A stretch of DNA of 64,000 bases from JAXMEQ01 sp046348225. GTDB lineage: Bacteria; Pseudomonadota; Gammaproteobacteria; Burkholderiales; Burkholderiaceae_C. The stretch covers positions 434,001 through 498,000 of the forward strand of contig JAXMEQ010000002.1 of NCBI GenBank assembly GCA_046348225.1. The letters are read 5' to 3'. Of the stretch, positions 44,620 to 52,810 are shown in pieces. Every line of letters starts with the position of its first letter. Positions within the stretch are counted from its first letter, which is position 1. Position numbers and translations under genes: made by a program. The notes beneath the pieces are model-generated. The model saw nothing but the letters and a program-made list of their open reading frames with translations, did no database searches and was not told the origin of the DNA.

Positions 44620-45276
44620 TTAGAACTCTGCGTCCAATTCGTCGATCTCGTCAGGTTCTTTCTTCGCCGCGGCCACCCATTCCTTCATGGCGGGCAACTC
44701 CATGATGCGTTTGCAGTAGGCGGCGCAGGTCTTGTCCAGCGGCACGTCGTAGGTGAGGAAGCGCGTCACGACGGGCGCGTACATGGCGTCGGCAATCGTG
44801 GGCGTCTTGCCGAACAGGAAGGGCCCGCCATAGCTCGCCAGACATTCTTTCCAGATAGCGAATACGCGGTCGATGTCGCCCTGCGCCCGCGACCAGACCT
44901 TGAAGTTGGGAAAGTGCGCCTTGAGGTTCATCGGCAGCGCGCCGCGCAGCGAGGTAAAGCCCGAATGCATTTCGCCGCTGATGGCGCGGCAATGGGCGCG
45001 GGCTTTGGCGTCCGCCGGCAGCAAACCGGCTTTGGGCTTGATTTCATTGAGGTATTCGCCAATCGCCAGCGTGTCCCAGACCTTGATGCCGTTGTGCTGC
45101 AATGACGGCACCAGCATGGACGGCGCCAGCAGCAGCATCTCGGCCTTCATGGCCGGGTCATCGGGCGGGATGACTTTTTCGGTGAAGTCCAGCCCGGCAA
45201 ATTTGGCCATCAGCCAGCCGCGCAGGGCCCAGGCGCCGTAGTTCTTGCTGCTGATGGTGAGGACGGCTTTGGCCAT
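44620..45276 (-). CDS. glutathione S-transferase family protein
   Basis: 218 aa from ATG 45276, with AGGAGA 8 nt upstream. The N-terminal thioredoxin-like domain (AVLTISSKNYGAWALRGWLMAKFAG) has Ser/Tyr candidates for glutathione activation and the cis-Pro region MLVPSLQHNGIKVWDTLAIGEYL. A helical C-terminal domain contains TPTIADAMYAPVVTRF. Substrate unknown. Divergent from the PHA depolymerase gene, with a strong inverted repeat between them. Confidence 0.9.
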   Translation of the reverse strand: MAKAVLTISSKNYGAWALRGWLMAKFAGLDFTEKVIPPDDPAMKAEMLLLAPSMLVPSLQHNGIKVWDTLAIGEYLNEIKPKAGLLPADAKARAHCRAISGEMHSGFTSLRGALPMNLKAHFPNFKVWSRAQGDIDRVFAIWKECLASYGGPFLFGKTPTIADAMYAPVVTRFLTYDVPLDKTCAAYCKRIMELPAMKEWVAAAKKEPDEIDELDAEF

Positions 45277-45300
45277 GGCATCTCCTGTGTGCCCGAACTT

Positions 45301-45363
45301 GGAGCAAGTTGCGGGCCACCGGGGCCAGTTTCTGGTGCACGGGCTGGCCCGCAACTTGCCTCC
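45301..45363. promoter_or_regulatory. long inverted repeat in the GST-phaZ divergent spacer
   Basis: GGAGCAAGTTGCGGGCCA (45301-45318) pairs with TGGCCCGCAACTTGCCTCC (45345-45363), an 18-bp stem with one bulge and a 26-nt loop, filling half of the 129-bp spacer between divergent start codons. It could be a paired operator, a cruciform, or a stable hairpin in a 5' leader. There is no T-tract. Confidence 0.6.
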
Positions 45364-45405
45364 AGTCATGCCATCGGGCCACAAGCCCACTCCATCAGGA
45401 TGCGC

Positions 45406-46617
45406 ATGCTGTACCAGGCCTACCAAACCCAGACCGACCTGATGTCCCCCTTGCGGCTGCTGGCCCAACACAGCAGTGCCCTGCTCTGGCTGCGCCAGAC
45501 CGAGGGCTCGCTGCTGCGCAAGTGGTCGGCAGCGTCTGAAGTGTTCTCCCGCATGCGCCTGACGCACAGCCGCCCGGCCTATGACATCCGCTCGGTCAAG
45601 GTCGGGGAGGACGAGTTCCCGGTGGTGGAAGAAGCCACCCTCGCCCTGCCCTTTGGCACGCTGCTGCACTTCCGCAAGGAGGGTGTCACCGGCCAGCCAC
45701 CGGTGCTGCTGGTGGCACCGCTGTCGGGCCACTTTGCCACGCTGCTGCGCGAGACCGCCCGCACCCTGCTGCAGGACCACGACGTGTACATCACCGACTG
45801 GCACAACGCGCGCGACGTGAGCCTGCGCCACGGCGCCTTTGGCCTGGACGACTACATCGACTACATGATCCAGTGCATGGCCGCCATCGGCCCGGGCGTG
45901 AGTGTCGTGGCGGTATGCCAGCCCTGCGTGGCGGCGCTGGCCGCCACCGCCCTGATGGCCGAAGACGACCACCCGGCCACGCCGCGCAGCCTGACGCTGA
46001 TGGCCGGCCCGGTGGACTGCCGCGTCAACCCCACGGGCGTGAACGCGCTGGCCACCAGCAAGCCGATTGAATGGTTCGAGCAGAACCTCATCAGCCATGT
46101 GCCGCTGCCGCATGCCGGCTTCATGCGCCGTGTGTACCCCGGGTTTGTGCAGCTCAGCGCGTTCCTGAGCATGAACCTGGAGCGCCACAAGCAGCAGTTC
46201 CGCAACCTGTACCAGCACCTGGTGCAAGGCGAGGAAGAGCAGGCCAACGTGATCCGCCTGTTCTACGACGAATACCTGGCGGTGAACGATCTGCCGGCGG
46301 AGTTCTACCTGGAGACGGTGGAAAAGGTGTTCCAGACCTACGACCTGGCCCGGGGCGAGCTGATGGTGCGCGGCCGCAAGGTCAACTGCGCGGCCATCCG
46401 CCGCACAGCGCTGTTCACAGTGGAAGGTGAACGCGACGACATCTGCAGCGTTGGCCAGACCGTGGCCGCGCAAGACCTCTGCCCCAACGTGCGGCCGTAC
46501 CTCAAAACCCACCATGTCCAGGTGGGTGTGGGCCACTACGGCGTGTTCAGCGGCCGCAAATGGAACCAGCAGATCTACCCGCGCGTGCGGGAGGTGATTC
46601 ACGCCAGCATGGGGTGA
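45406..46617 (+). CDS. phaZ: intracellular polyhydroxyalkanoate depolymerase
   Basis: 403 aa from ATG 45406 (MLYQAYQTQTDLMSPLRLLA), the usual PhaZ beginning, with AGGA 5 nt upstream; an ATG at 45400 is possible. Alpha/beta hydrolase related to PHA synthase. The lipase box has a cysteine nucleophile, Cys171 in VCQPC, as in Ralstonia-type intracellular PhaZ. His near the C-terminus lies in VGVGHYGVFSGR. It mobilises stored PHB granules. Confidence 0.92.
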   Translation: MLYQAYQTQTDLMSPLRLLAQHSSALLWLRQTEGSLLRKWSAASEVFSRMRLTHSRPAYDIRSVKVGEDEFPVVEEATLALPFGTLLHFRKEGVTGQPPVLLVAPLSGHFATLLRETARTLLQDHDVYITDWHNARDVSLRHGAFGLDDYIDYMIQCMAAIGPGVSVVAVCQPCVAALAATALMAEDDHPATPRSLTLMAGPVDCRVNPTGVNALATSKPIEWFEQNLISHVPLPHAGFMRRVYPGFVQLSAFLSMNLERHKQQFRNLYQHLVQGEEEQANVIRLFYDEYLAVNDLPAEFYLETVEKVFQTYDLARGELMVRGRKVNCAAIRRTALFTVEGERDDICSVGQTVAAQDLCPNVRPYLKTHHVQVGVGHYGVFSGRKWNQQIYPRVREVIHASMG

Positions 46618-46893
46618 ATTTCTTGTTCCTCGCGGCAAAGGCGTGTGCGCCCGGGCTGCGGCGCTTCACTGGCGCGGTCACCGCTGCGCGGAGATTCGGG
46701 GGCGGCGCGCGCAGCGCGCTTCGTCGTCATGCTTGCCGAAGCTGTTTGAGCGGCGTGAGCGCAGCGAACACAGCGAGTTCTTCGGCACGACCCCGGATCG
46801 AGCACCGCAGCGGAGTTGGCGCCAGGCGCCAACCGCCACAGTGCGAGCCCCCGCCGGGCACCGCCTGCCGCGAAGCAGCGCCAGAAAGAAAAC
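46618..46893. repeat. gene-free, repetitive-looking intergenic region
   Basis: 276 bp between the phaZ stop and the convergent CBS-protein stop. No gene with family similarity is seen. The sequence is full of short dyads (GCGCGCAGCGCGC, AGTTGGCGCCAGGCGCCAACC) and GAGCGCAGCGAACACAGCGAG-like periodic runs. It resembles repeated intergenic sequence I have seen in other Comamonadaceae genomes, but no second copy is present here. Confidence 0.45.
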
Positions 46894-47352
46894 TCAGCCC
46901 TTCGGCGCTTCCGGCTCTTCAGCCGGCCAGTCCCGGATGTAGGCCTTGAGCATCTGGTTTTCGAAGTTCTGGCTGTCCACCACGGCCTTGGCCACGTCGT
47001 AGAAGCTGATCACCCCCATCAGCATGCGCTTGTCCATCACCGGCATGTAGCGGGCATGGCGGTCCAGCATCATGCGGCGCACTTCGTCGAGCTCGGTTTC
47101 GCTGGTGCAGGTCAGGGGCGCGTCGTCCATGGCCGTGCGCACGAGGGTGGTGCCCACCACGCCGCCGTTCTTCACCACCTGCTGGATCACCTCGCGGAAG
47201 GTCAGCATGCCCACCAGATCGCCGTGCTCCATGACCACCAGTGAGCCGATGTCCTTTTCGCCCATGATGGCCAGTGCCTTGGCCAGCGGTTCGTCAGGCG
47301 TGACGGTGTACAGGGTGTTGCCCTTGACGCGCAGGATGTCGCTGACTTTCAT
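46894..47352 (-). CDS. tandem CBS-domain protein
   Basis: 152 aa made of two CBS domains (about 5-60 and 75-135) with no attached enzyme: LAIMGEKDIGSLVVMEHGDLVGMLTFREVI and MMLDRHARYMPVMDKRMLMGVISFYDVA. Stand-alone CBS pairs bind adenine nucleotides and regulate other proteins; the target is unknown. AGGAGAAC precedes the ATG. Divergent from metY. Confidence 0.92.
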   Translation of the reverse strand: MKVSDILRVKGNTLYTVTPDEPLAKALAIMGEKDIGSLVVMEHGDLVGMLTFREVIQQVVKNGGVVGTTLVRTAMDDAPLTCTSETELDEVRRMMLDRHARYMPVMDKRMLMGVISFYDVAKAVVDSQNFENQMLKAYIRDWPAEEPEAPKG

Positions 47353-47444
47353 GCTGTTCTCCTCTTGAGCACGGGTGACTGACCGTCAAACGAATATAGC
47401 CCACAATGCCGGGCTGTTCCACAACAGAGTTACCCGGAGACGAC

Positions 47445-48755
47445 ATGCCTGGATACGCTGACCCCGGCTTCGACACGCTGGCCCTGCATGCCGGTGCGGC
47501 GCCGGACCCGACCACCGGCGCGCGCGCCACGCCCATCCACCTGACCACCTCGTTCGTGTTCGAGTCCAGTGACCATGCGGCCGCGCTGTTCAACCTGGAG
47601 CGCTCGGGCCATGTGTACAGCCGCATCAGCAACCCGACCAACGCCGTGCTGGAACAGCGCGTGGCAGCCCTGGAAGGCGGCATTGGCGCCATTGCCACCG
47701 CCAGCGGCCAGGCGGCGCTGCACCTCGCCGTGGCCACGCTGATGGGCGCGGGCAGCCACATCGTGGCCAGCACCGCGCTGTATGGCGGCAGCCAGAACCT
47801 GCTGCACTACACGCTGCGCCGCTTCGGCATTGACACCACCTTTGTGAAGCCCGGCGACATCGACGGCTGGCGTGCGGCCATCCGGCCCAACACCAAGCTG
47901 CTGTTTGGCGAGACCGTGGGCAACCCGGGCCTGGACGTGCTGGACATCCCGACCGTCAGTGCCATCGCACACGAAGCCGGGGTGCCGCTGCTGGTGGACG
48001 CAACCCTTACCTCGCCTTACCTGCAGCAGCCCCTGGCGCTCGGGGCTGACCTGGTCTACCACTCGGCCACCAAGTTCCTCAGCGGCCACGGCACGGTGAT
48101 TGGCGGCATCGTGGTGGACGGCGGCAGCTTCGACTGGGACGGCCCCAAGGCGGCCGGCCGCTTTGCCGAGCTGACCGAGCCCTACGACGGCTTCCACAAC
48201 ATGGTGTTCACCGAAGAGTCCACCATCGGTGCCTTCCTGCTGCGCGCGCGGCGCGAGGGGCTGCGCGACTTCGGCGCCTGCATGAGCCCGCACACCGCAT
48301 GGCTGATCCTGCAGGGCATTGAAACCCTGTCGCTGCGCATGGACCGGCACATGAGCAACACCCGCCGGGTGGTGGAGTTCCTCGCGAGCCAGCCCTTTGT
48401 GGCGCGCGTGGGCCACCCGATGCTGGACAGCCACCCCAGTCATGCGCTGGCGCAAAAGCTGCTACCCAAGGGCGCGGGCAGCGTGTTCAGCTTTGACATC
48501 AAGGGCAACCGCGAACAGGGCAAGAAGTTCATCGAGACGCTCAAGGTGTTCAGCCATCTGGCCAATGTCGGCGACTGCCGCTCGCTGGTGATCCACCCGG
48601 CCAGCACCACGCACTTCCGCATGAGCGACGAGGCGCTGGTGAACGCCGGCATCAGCCAGGGCACGATCCGCCTGTCCATTGGTCTGGAAGACCCGGACGA
48701 CCTGATCGACGACCTCAAGCGGGCGCTCAAGGCGGCCGAGAAGGCGGGGGGCTGA
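47445..48755 (+). CDS. metY: O-acetylhomoserine aminocarboxypropyltransferase (sulfhydrylase)
   Basis: 436 aa from ATG 47445, with GGAGA 4 nt upstream. Cys/Met-metabolism PLP enzyme: YSRISNPTNAVLEQRVAALEGG, ETVGNPGLDVLDIP and PLP Lys210 in HSATKFLSGHG. The length, above 420 residues, favours MetY over MetZ or cystathionine lyases. It makes homocysteine (or methionine with methanethiol) from O-acetylhomoserine. An alpha/beta hydrolase follows after 2 bp. Confidence 0.93.
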   Translation: MPGYADPGFDTLALHAGAAPDPTTGARATPIHLTTSFVFESSDHAAALFNLERSGHVYSRISNPTNAVLEQRVAALEGGIGAIATASGQAALHLAVATLMGAGSHIVASTALYGGSQNLLHYTLRRFGIDTTFVKPGDIDGWRAAIRPNTKLLFGETVGNPGLDVLDIPTVSAIAHEAGVPLLVDATLTSPYLQQPLALGADLVYHSATKFLSGHGTVIGGIVVDGGSFDWDGPKAAGRFAELTEPYDGFHNMVFTEESTIGAFLLRARREGLRDFGACMSPHTAWLILQGIETLSLRMDRHMSNTRRVVEFLASQPFVARVGHPMLDSHPSHALAQKLLPKGAGSVFSFDIKGNREQGKKFIETLKVFSHLANVGDCRSLVIHPASTTHFRMSDEALVNAGISQGTIRLSIGLEDPDDLIDDLKRALKAAEKAGG

Positions 48756-48757
48756 CC

Positions 48758-49576
48758 ATGTACTTGCAAGTCAACGGCGCCCGCACCTACTGCTACACCG
48801 GGGGCAAGGCCTTCGATGCCGCCAAACCCACAGTCGTCTTCATCCACGGCGTCGTCAACGACCACAGCGTCTGGGCGCTGCAAAGCCGCTATCTGGCCAA
48901 CCACGGCTGGAACGTGCTGGCGGTGGACCTGCCCGGGCACTGCCGCAGCGAAGGCGAGGCGCCGTCATCCGTGGAAGAAGCCGCCGCGTTCATCGGTGCA
49001 TTGCTGGACGCCGCAGGCGTCGGGAAGGCCGCGCTGGTGGGCCACAGCTGGGGCTCGCTGATCGCGCTGGAAGCTGCCTCGCGGCTGGGCGAACGCATCA
49101 GCCACCTGGTGCTGGTGGGCACCGCCTTCCCGCTGAAGGTGTCGCCGGCGCTGCTCGACGCGTCGCTGAATGAACCCGAGAAGGCGCTGCAGATGATCAA
49201 CGTGTTCAGCCGCAGCACGCTGGCAGTGCCGCCGTCCACGCTGGGCCCGGGCACCTGGATCTTTGGCGCCAGCCTGGCGCTGGGCCGCCGCGTGCTGCGC
49301 AGCAACCCGAAGGTGAACGTGTTTCACCGCGGCTTCAAGGCCTGCGACAGCTACGCGAACGGCGAGCAAGCCATCGCCCAGGTGACAGCGCCCATCCTGT
49401 TTGTGCTGGGCGCGCAGGACCAGATGACGCTGGCCAAGGCCGCCCAACCGCTGATTGACAAGGCCACAGCCACCGGCAAAACCGTCCGGGTGGCCTCGCT
49501 GCCGGTGGGCCACCACCAGATGACGGAAACGCCCGACGCCACGCTGTTCGCCATCCGCGACTTTCTGCAGCCATGA
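48758..49576 (+). CDS. alpha/beta hydrolase
   Basis: 272 aa. The triad is complete: Ser in VGHSWGS, Asp in LGAQDQMT, His in PVGHHQMTE. The opening VFIHGVVNDHSVWALQSRYLANHGWNVLAVDLPGHCRSEG is typical of small-ester and haloalkane-type hydrolases. Substrate unknown. It lies between metY (2 bp) and a P450 gene (ATGA overlap), so all three may be co-expressed. Confidence 0.9.
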   Translation: MYLQVNGARTYCYTGGKAFDAAKPTVVFIHGVVNDHSVWALQSRYLANHGWNVLAVDLPGHCRSEGEAPSSVEEAAAFIGALLDAAGVGKAALVGHSWGSLIALEAASRLGERISHLVLVGTAFPLKVSPALLDASLNEPEKALQMINVFSRSTLAVPPSTLGPGTWIFGASLALGRRVLRSNPKVNVFHRGFKACDSYANGEQAIAQVTAPILFVLGAQDQMTLAKAAQPLIDKATATGKTVRVASLPVGHHQMTETPDATLFAIRDFLQP

Positions 49577-50853
49577 GCCTGGTCATCACGCCGCCGATGC
49601 GCGACGCGCGGGCCCGGGAGATTGCTGCCGGCTTTGACCTGCGCGCCCTGCCCGCGGACTTTTACGCCAACCCCTACCCGGTGTATGCCGCGCTGCGGGC
49701 GGCCGAGCCGGTGCGGCGCATGCCAGATGGCAGCTACTTCCTGACGCGCTACGACGATCTGGTGACGGTGTACCGCGACGCGCAGACCTTCAGCTCCGAC
49801 AAGAAGGTGGAGTTCGCGCCGAAGTATGGCGACTCCCCCCTGTTTGAGCACCACACCACCAGCCTGGTCTTCAACGACCCGCCGCTGCACACGCGGGTGC
49901 GCAAGCTCATCATGGGCGCGCTCACGCGCCGCGCGATTGCCGAGATGGAGCCTGGCCTGGTGACGCTGGTGGACGGACTGCTGGACGCGATCGAGGCAAA
50001 GGGCGGCGGCGACCTGATCGAGGACTTCGCATCGGCCATCCCGGTGGAGATCATTGGCAACCTGCTGGGCGTGCCCCATGCCGACCGTGGGCCACTGCGC
50101 GACTGGTCGCTCGCCATCCTGGGCGCCTTGGAGCCGAAGCTGACGCCCGAGCAGGAAGCCGCCGGCAACCGCAGCGTGACCGAGATGCTGGCCTACCTGC
50201 GCGAGCTGGTGCGCGAGCGCCGCGCCCACCCCGGCGACCCGGCGCACGACGTGTTGACGCGGCTTATCCAGGGCGAGTCCGGGGGCGAAACGCTGAGCGA
50301 AACCGAGCTGCTGCAAAACTGCATCTTCATCCTCAACGCCGGCCACGAAACCACCACCAACCTGATCGGCAATGCCCTGGTGGCGCTGCAGGAATGGCCC
50401 GACGCGAAGGCCGGTCTGCTACAAAAAACAGAGCGCCTCACGCAGGACCCGAGCGGGCTGGAGGCGGTTTTGACCCTTGCGGTGGATGAGTTTTTGCGGT
50501 TCGAGTCGTCCAACCAGCTGGGCAACCGGCGCGCGCTCCGGGCCTGCGAGGTGGGCGGCGTGGCGCTCGAAGCGGGCGCACTGGTGACGCTGTGCATCGG
50601 CGCCGCCAACCGCGACCCGGCGCAGTTTGCAAGGCCCGATGTGCTGGACCTGGCCCGTGAGGACAACCGCCACCTGGCGTTCGGCTTCGGCATCCACCAG
50701 TGCGCGGGCCTGAGCCTGGCACGGCTGGAGGGCCGCATTGCGATCGGCCGCTTTCTGGCACGCTTTCCGCACTACCAGCTCACCGCCAGCCCGACGCGCG
50801 GCGGTCGCGCACGTTTCAGGGGCTTCTTGCGGGCACCGTTCCGCGTGGCCTAA
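49573..50853 (+). CDS. cytochrome P450
   Basis: 426 aa soluble bacterial P450. The I-helix oxygen-binding motif is NAGHETTTN. The E-R pair lies in DEFLRFESSNQLGNRRAL. The heme ligand is Cys377 in FGFGIHQCAGLSLARLE. Substrate unknown, and no ferredoxin partner is nearby. A 57-bp repeat (50418-50474) is read in frame between the I and K helices (LLQKTERLTQDPSGLEAVLT), a stretch about a dozen residues longer than in typical family members as I recall them. It is co-translated with the preceding hydrolase. Confidence 0.93.
   Translation: MSLVITPPMRDARAREIAAGFDLRALPADFYANPYPVYAALRAAEPVRRMPDGSYFLTRYDDLVTVYRDAQTFSSDKKVEFAPKYGDSPLFEHHTTSLVFNDPPLHTRVRKLIMGALTRRAIAEMEPGLVTLVDGLLDAIEAKGGGDLIEDFASAIPVEIIGNLLGVPHADRGPLRDWSLAILGALEPKLTPEQEAAGNRSVTEMLAYLRELVRERRAHPGDPAHDVLTRLIQGESGGETLSETELLQNCIFILNAGHETTTNLIGNALVALQEWPDAKAGLLQKTERLTQDPSGLEAVLTLAVDEFLRFESSNQLGNRRALRACEVGGVALEAGALVTLCIGAANRDPAQFARPDVLDLAREDNRHLAFGFGIHQCAGLSLARLEGRIAIGRFLARFPHYQLTASPTRGGRARFRGFLRAPFRVA
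50418..50474 (+). repeat. 57-bp dispersed repeat, copy 9, inside the P450 gene
   Basis: Core GCTACAAAAAACAGAGC (50418-50434; one right-arm mismatch), then GCCTCACGCAG, GAGCGGGCTGGAGGC and TTTTGAC at 50474. It is in the sense direction and in frame. Confidence 0.75.
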
Positions 50854-50879
50854 ACTGGCCCAAAACGAGGAGACACGCC

Positions 50880-51203
50880 ATGGACGCCGCTGCCAACGAC
50901 CCGCGCACCTACAAGACCTTTGCCGAGTTCTACCCGTTCTATCTGAGCGAGCACAGCAACCGCACCTGCCGCCGGCTGCACTTTGTGGGCAGCACGCTGG
51001 CGCTGGCCTGCCTGGCAATGCTGGTGGCCACCGGCAAACCCCAGTACCTGCTGTACGGCCTGCTGTGCGGCTACGGCTTCGCGTGGGTGGGGCACTTCGG
51101 CTTCGAGAAGAACAAGCCCGCCAGCTTCAAGCGGCCGCTTTACAGCTTCATGGGCGACTGGGTGATGTACAAGGACCTCTGGACGGGCCGCATCCCGTTC
51201 TGA
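50880..51203 (+). CDS. Mpo1-like (DUF962) membrane protein
   Basis: 107 aa from ATG 50880, with GAGGAGAC upstream. YLSEHSNRTCRRLHFVGS and GFAWVGHFGFEKNKPASFKRPLYSFMGDWVMY are the histidine-containing blocks of the DUF962/Mpo1-like family, with two membrane segments between. The yeast member is a 2-hydroxy fatty-acid dioxygenase; activity in bacteria is not shown by sequence. It lies 26 bp after the P450. Confidence 0.87.
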   Translation: MDAAANDPRTYKTFAEFYPFYLSEHSNRTCRRLHFVGSTLALACLAMLVATGKPQYLLYGLLCGYGFAWVGHFGFEKNKPASFKRPLYSFMGDWVMYKDLWTGRIPF

Positions 51204-51207
51204 GATT

Positions 51208-51264
51208 GCTACATTTTTTATAGCGCCTCACGCAGCCGGGTTGCGGGCTGCAGGCCTTTTTCCC
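51208..51264 (+). repeat. 57-bp dispersed repeat, copy 10, encoding the end of YihY
   Basis: Core GCTACATTTTTTATAGC (51208-51224), then GCCTCACGCAG, GCGGGCTGCAGGCC and TTTTTCCC at 51264. The convergent yihY gene stops inside the core region, so its last 16 codons (EKGLQPATRLREAL and neighbours) are repeat-derived. Confidence 0.85.
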
Positions 51265-52402
51265 ATATGAAGGCAGTGCCCTGACCGGGCGCCAGCAGCA
51301 ACTGCTGGCCCAGCGCCGCGAGCGGGGCCTCGTCCGGGTTGGCCAGCAGCACCAGCCGCCCGTCTTCCAGCCGGCCCACCCAGTCCAGTGTGGTCAGCGC
51401 GTCGGTCACGCTTTCCAGCTCCAGCGGGTCGGTGTGCAGCCGCCGCGCCAGCTGGGCCTGCTCCAGCCCCGGACCGCCCTTGGCGCGCGCGGCCTCCAGT
51501 TCGCGCAGAACGTCCAGCGCCAGCTGGAACTGCCACCCGGGCCGGCCGCCACGCCGCGCCACCGCCCCCAGCAGGCTGGGCAGGTAGGCCGCAATCACCG
51601 CGCCCAGCAGCACCACCAGCCACACCACATAGATCCAGAGCAGCAGGATCGGCACCGAGGCAAACGCGCCATAGATGGCCGAGTAGCTGGGCACCGCCTT
51701 GAGGTACGCCGCCAGGCCCGACTTGGCCAGTTCGAGCCCGCTGGCCACAAACAGCCCGCCAGTGACCGCATGACGCCATTTCACGTCGGTGTGGGGCACA
51801 TAGCGGTACAGCGCAGCCACACCCAGTGACATCAGCGAGAACTCGACGGCATCGAGCAGCAGCCTCAGCGCCCCGGGCATGGCACCCACCAGCCCGCGCG
51901 AGGCCGACAGCGCGTACGACGTCATGGCGATGCTGGCAGCCAGCAGCAGCGGCCCGAGCGTGAGCACGGCCCAGTACATCAGCACCCGCTGCGCCAGCGG
52001 CCGTGGCCGGCGCACGCGCCAGATGGCATTGAGCGTGCGGTCGATCGTGAGGATCAGGGAAATGGCGGTGAGGATCAGGAAGCCCACGCCCAGCAGTCCG
52101 AGGCGGCTGGCCTTGCTGGTGAACTGCGTCAGGTACCCCATCACCTGCTTGGCGATCGGGTCGGGAATCAGGCTGGAAGCCAGCCACTGCTGCAGGCTGC
52201 CCTGCAACTGGCTGAACATGGGAAACGCGGTGAACACTGCCAGCACCACGGTGAACAGCGGCACCAGCGAGATGACGGTGGTGAAGGTGAGGCTGCTGGC
52301 GGTGTTGCCCAGCCGGTCCTCGCGAAACCGCTCCAGCAGCGTGCGGCCGGTGGCACGCCAGGGAAAGGTCTTCAGGGTGCACAGCAAGGCGTCAAGCTTC
52401 AT
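51218..52402 (-). CDS. yihY: YihY/BrkB-family membrane protein
   Basis: 394 aa from ATG 52402 (an ATG at 52414 adds four residues; neither has a strong ribosome binding site). Six membrane segments in the YihY/virulence-factor-BrkB domain (LGNTASSLTFTTVISLVPLFTVVLAVF, LPILLLWIYVVWLVVLLGAVIAAY at the family end), followed by a soluble winged-helix-like C-terminus. The function of the family is unsettled. The extreme C-terminus is supplied by a 57-bp repeat. Confidence 0.9.
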   Translation of the reverse strand: MKLDALLCTLKTFPWRATGRTLLERFREDRLGNTASSLTFTTVISLVPLFTVVLAVFTAFPMFSQLQGSLQQWLASSLIPDPIAKQVMGYLTQFTSKASRLGLLGVGFLILTAISLILTIDRTLNAIWRVRRPRPLAQRVLMYWAVLTLGPLLLAASIAMTSYALSASRGLVGAMPGALRLLLDAVEFSLMSLGVAALYRYVPHTDVKWRHAVTGGLFVASGLELAKSGLAAYLKAVPSYSAIYGAFASVPILLLWIYVVWLVVLLGAVIAAYLPSLLGAVARRGGRPGWQFQLALDVLRELEAARAKGGPGLEQAQLARRLHTDPLELESVTDALTTLDWVGRLEDGRLVLLANPDEAPLAALGQQLLLAPGQGTAFIWEKGLQPATRLREAL

Positions 52403-52423
52403 GGCCGCTATCATGCCAGCCAA

Positions 52424-52810
52424 ATGTCTGCACCCCTGCCCCCTGACGAACCCCATGTTGCCCTGACCCGCCGGCTTGCCGTGGGCAGCCTGCTCGGCCT
52501 GATTGTACTGGGCCTTTTGTGGGAGCTGTGGCTGGCGCCGGTGCGGCCCGGCGGCTCGCTGCTGGCCATCAAGGTGCTGCCGCTGTGCATCCCGCTCGCG
52601 GGGTTGCTGAAGAACCGCATGTACACCTACCGCTGGGTCAGCCTGCTGGTGTGGCTGTACTTCACCGAGGGCGTGGTGCGTGCCTACAGCGACCGCGCGC
52701 CCAGCTCATACCTGGCGATGGTGGAGGTGGCGCTGTGCCTGGTGCTGTTTGCCGCCTGCGCGCTGCACGTGCGCCTGCGCCTGAGGAATGCCGCCCATGG
52801 AACTGCTTGA
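52424..52810 (+). CDS. DUF2069 membrane protein
   Basis: 128 aa with four predicted helices (LLGLIVLGLLWELWLAP, AIKVLPLCIPLAGLLKNRMYTYRW, SLLVWLYFTEGVVRAYSD, VALCLVLFAACALHV). The length and KVLPLCIPLAGLLKNRMYTY-like block fit the small DUF2069 family. Function unknown. The end overlaps the start of the flavin oxidase gene by 14 bp. Confidence 0.87.
   Translation: MSAPLPPDEPHVALTRRLAVGSLLGLIVLGLLWELWLAPVRPGGSLLAIKVLPLCIPLAGLLKNRMYTYRWVSLLVWLYFTEGVVRAYSDRAPSSYLAMVEVALCLVLFAACALHVRLRLRNAAHGTA

Noticed and set aside
46643..46949. Possible small proteins in the 46.6-46.9 kb spacer
   Set aside because: Arg/Ser/Glu-rich frames open on both strands come from the dyad-rich repeat sequence; no ribosome binding site or family match.
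48450..48485. Possible further 57-bp repeat in metY (AAGCTGCTACCC)
   Set aside because: Only the left half of the core is present, with no RTAGC at the fixed 17-bp distance and no arm.
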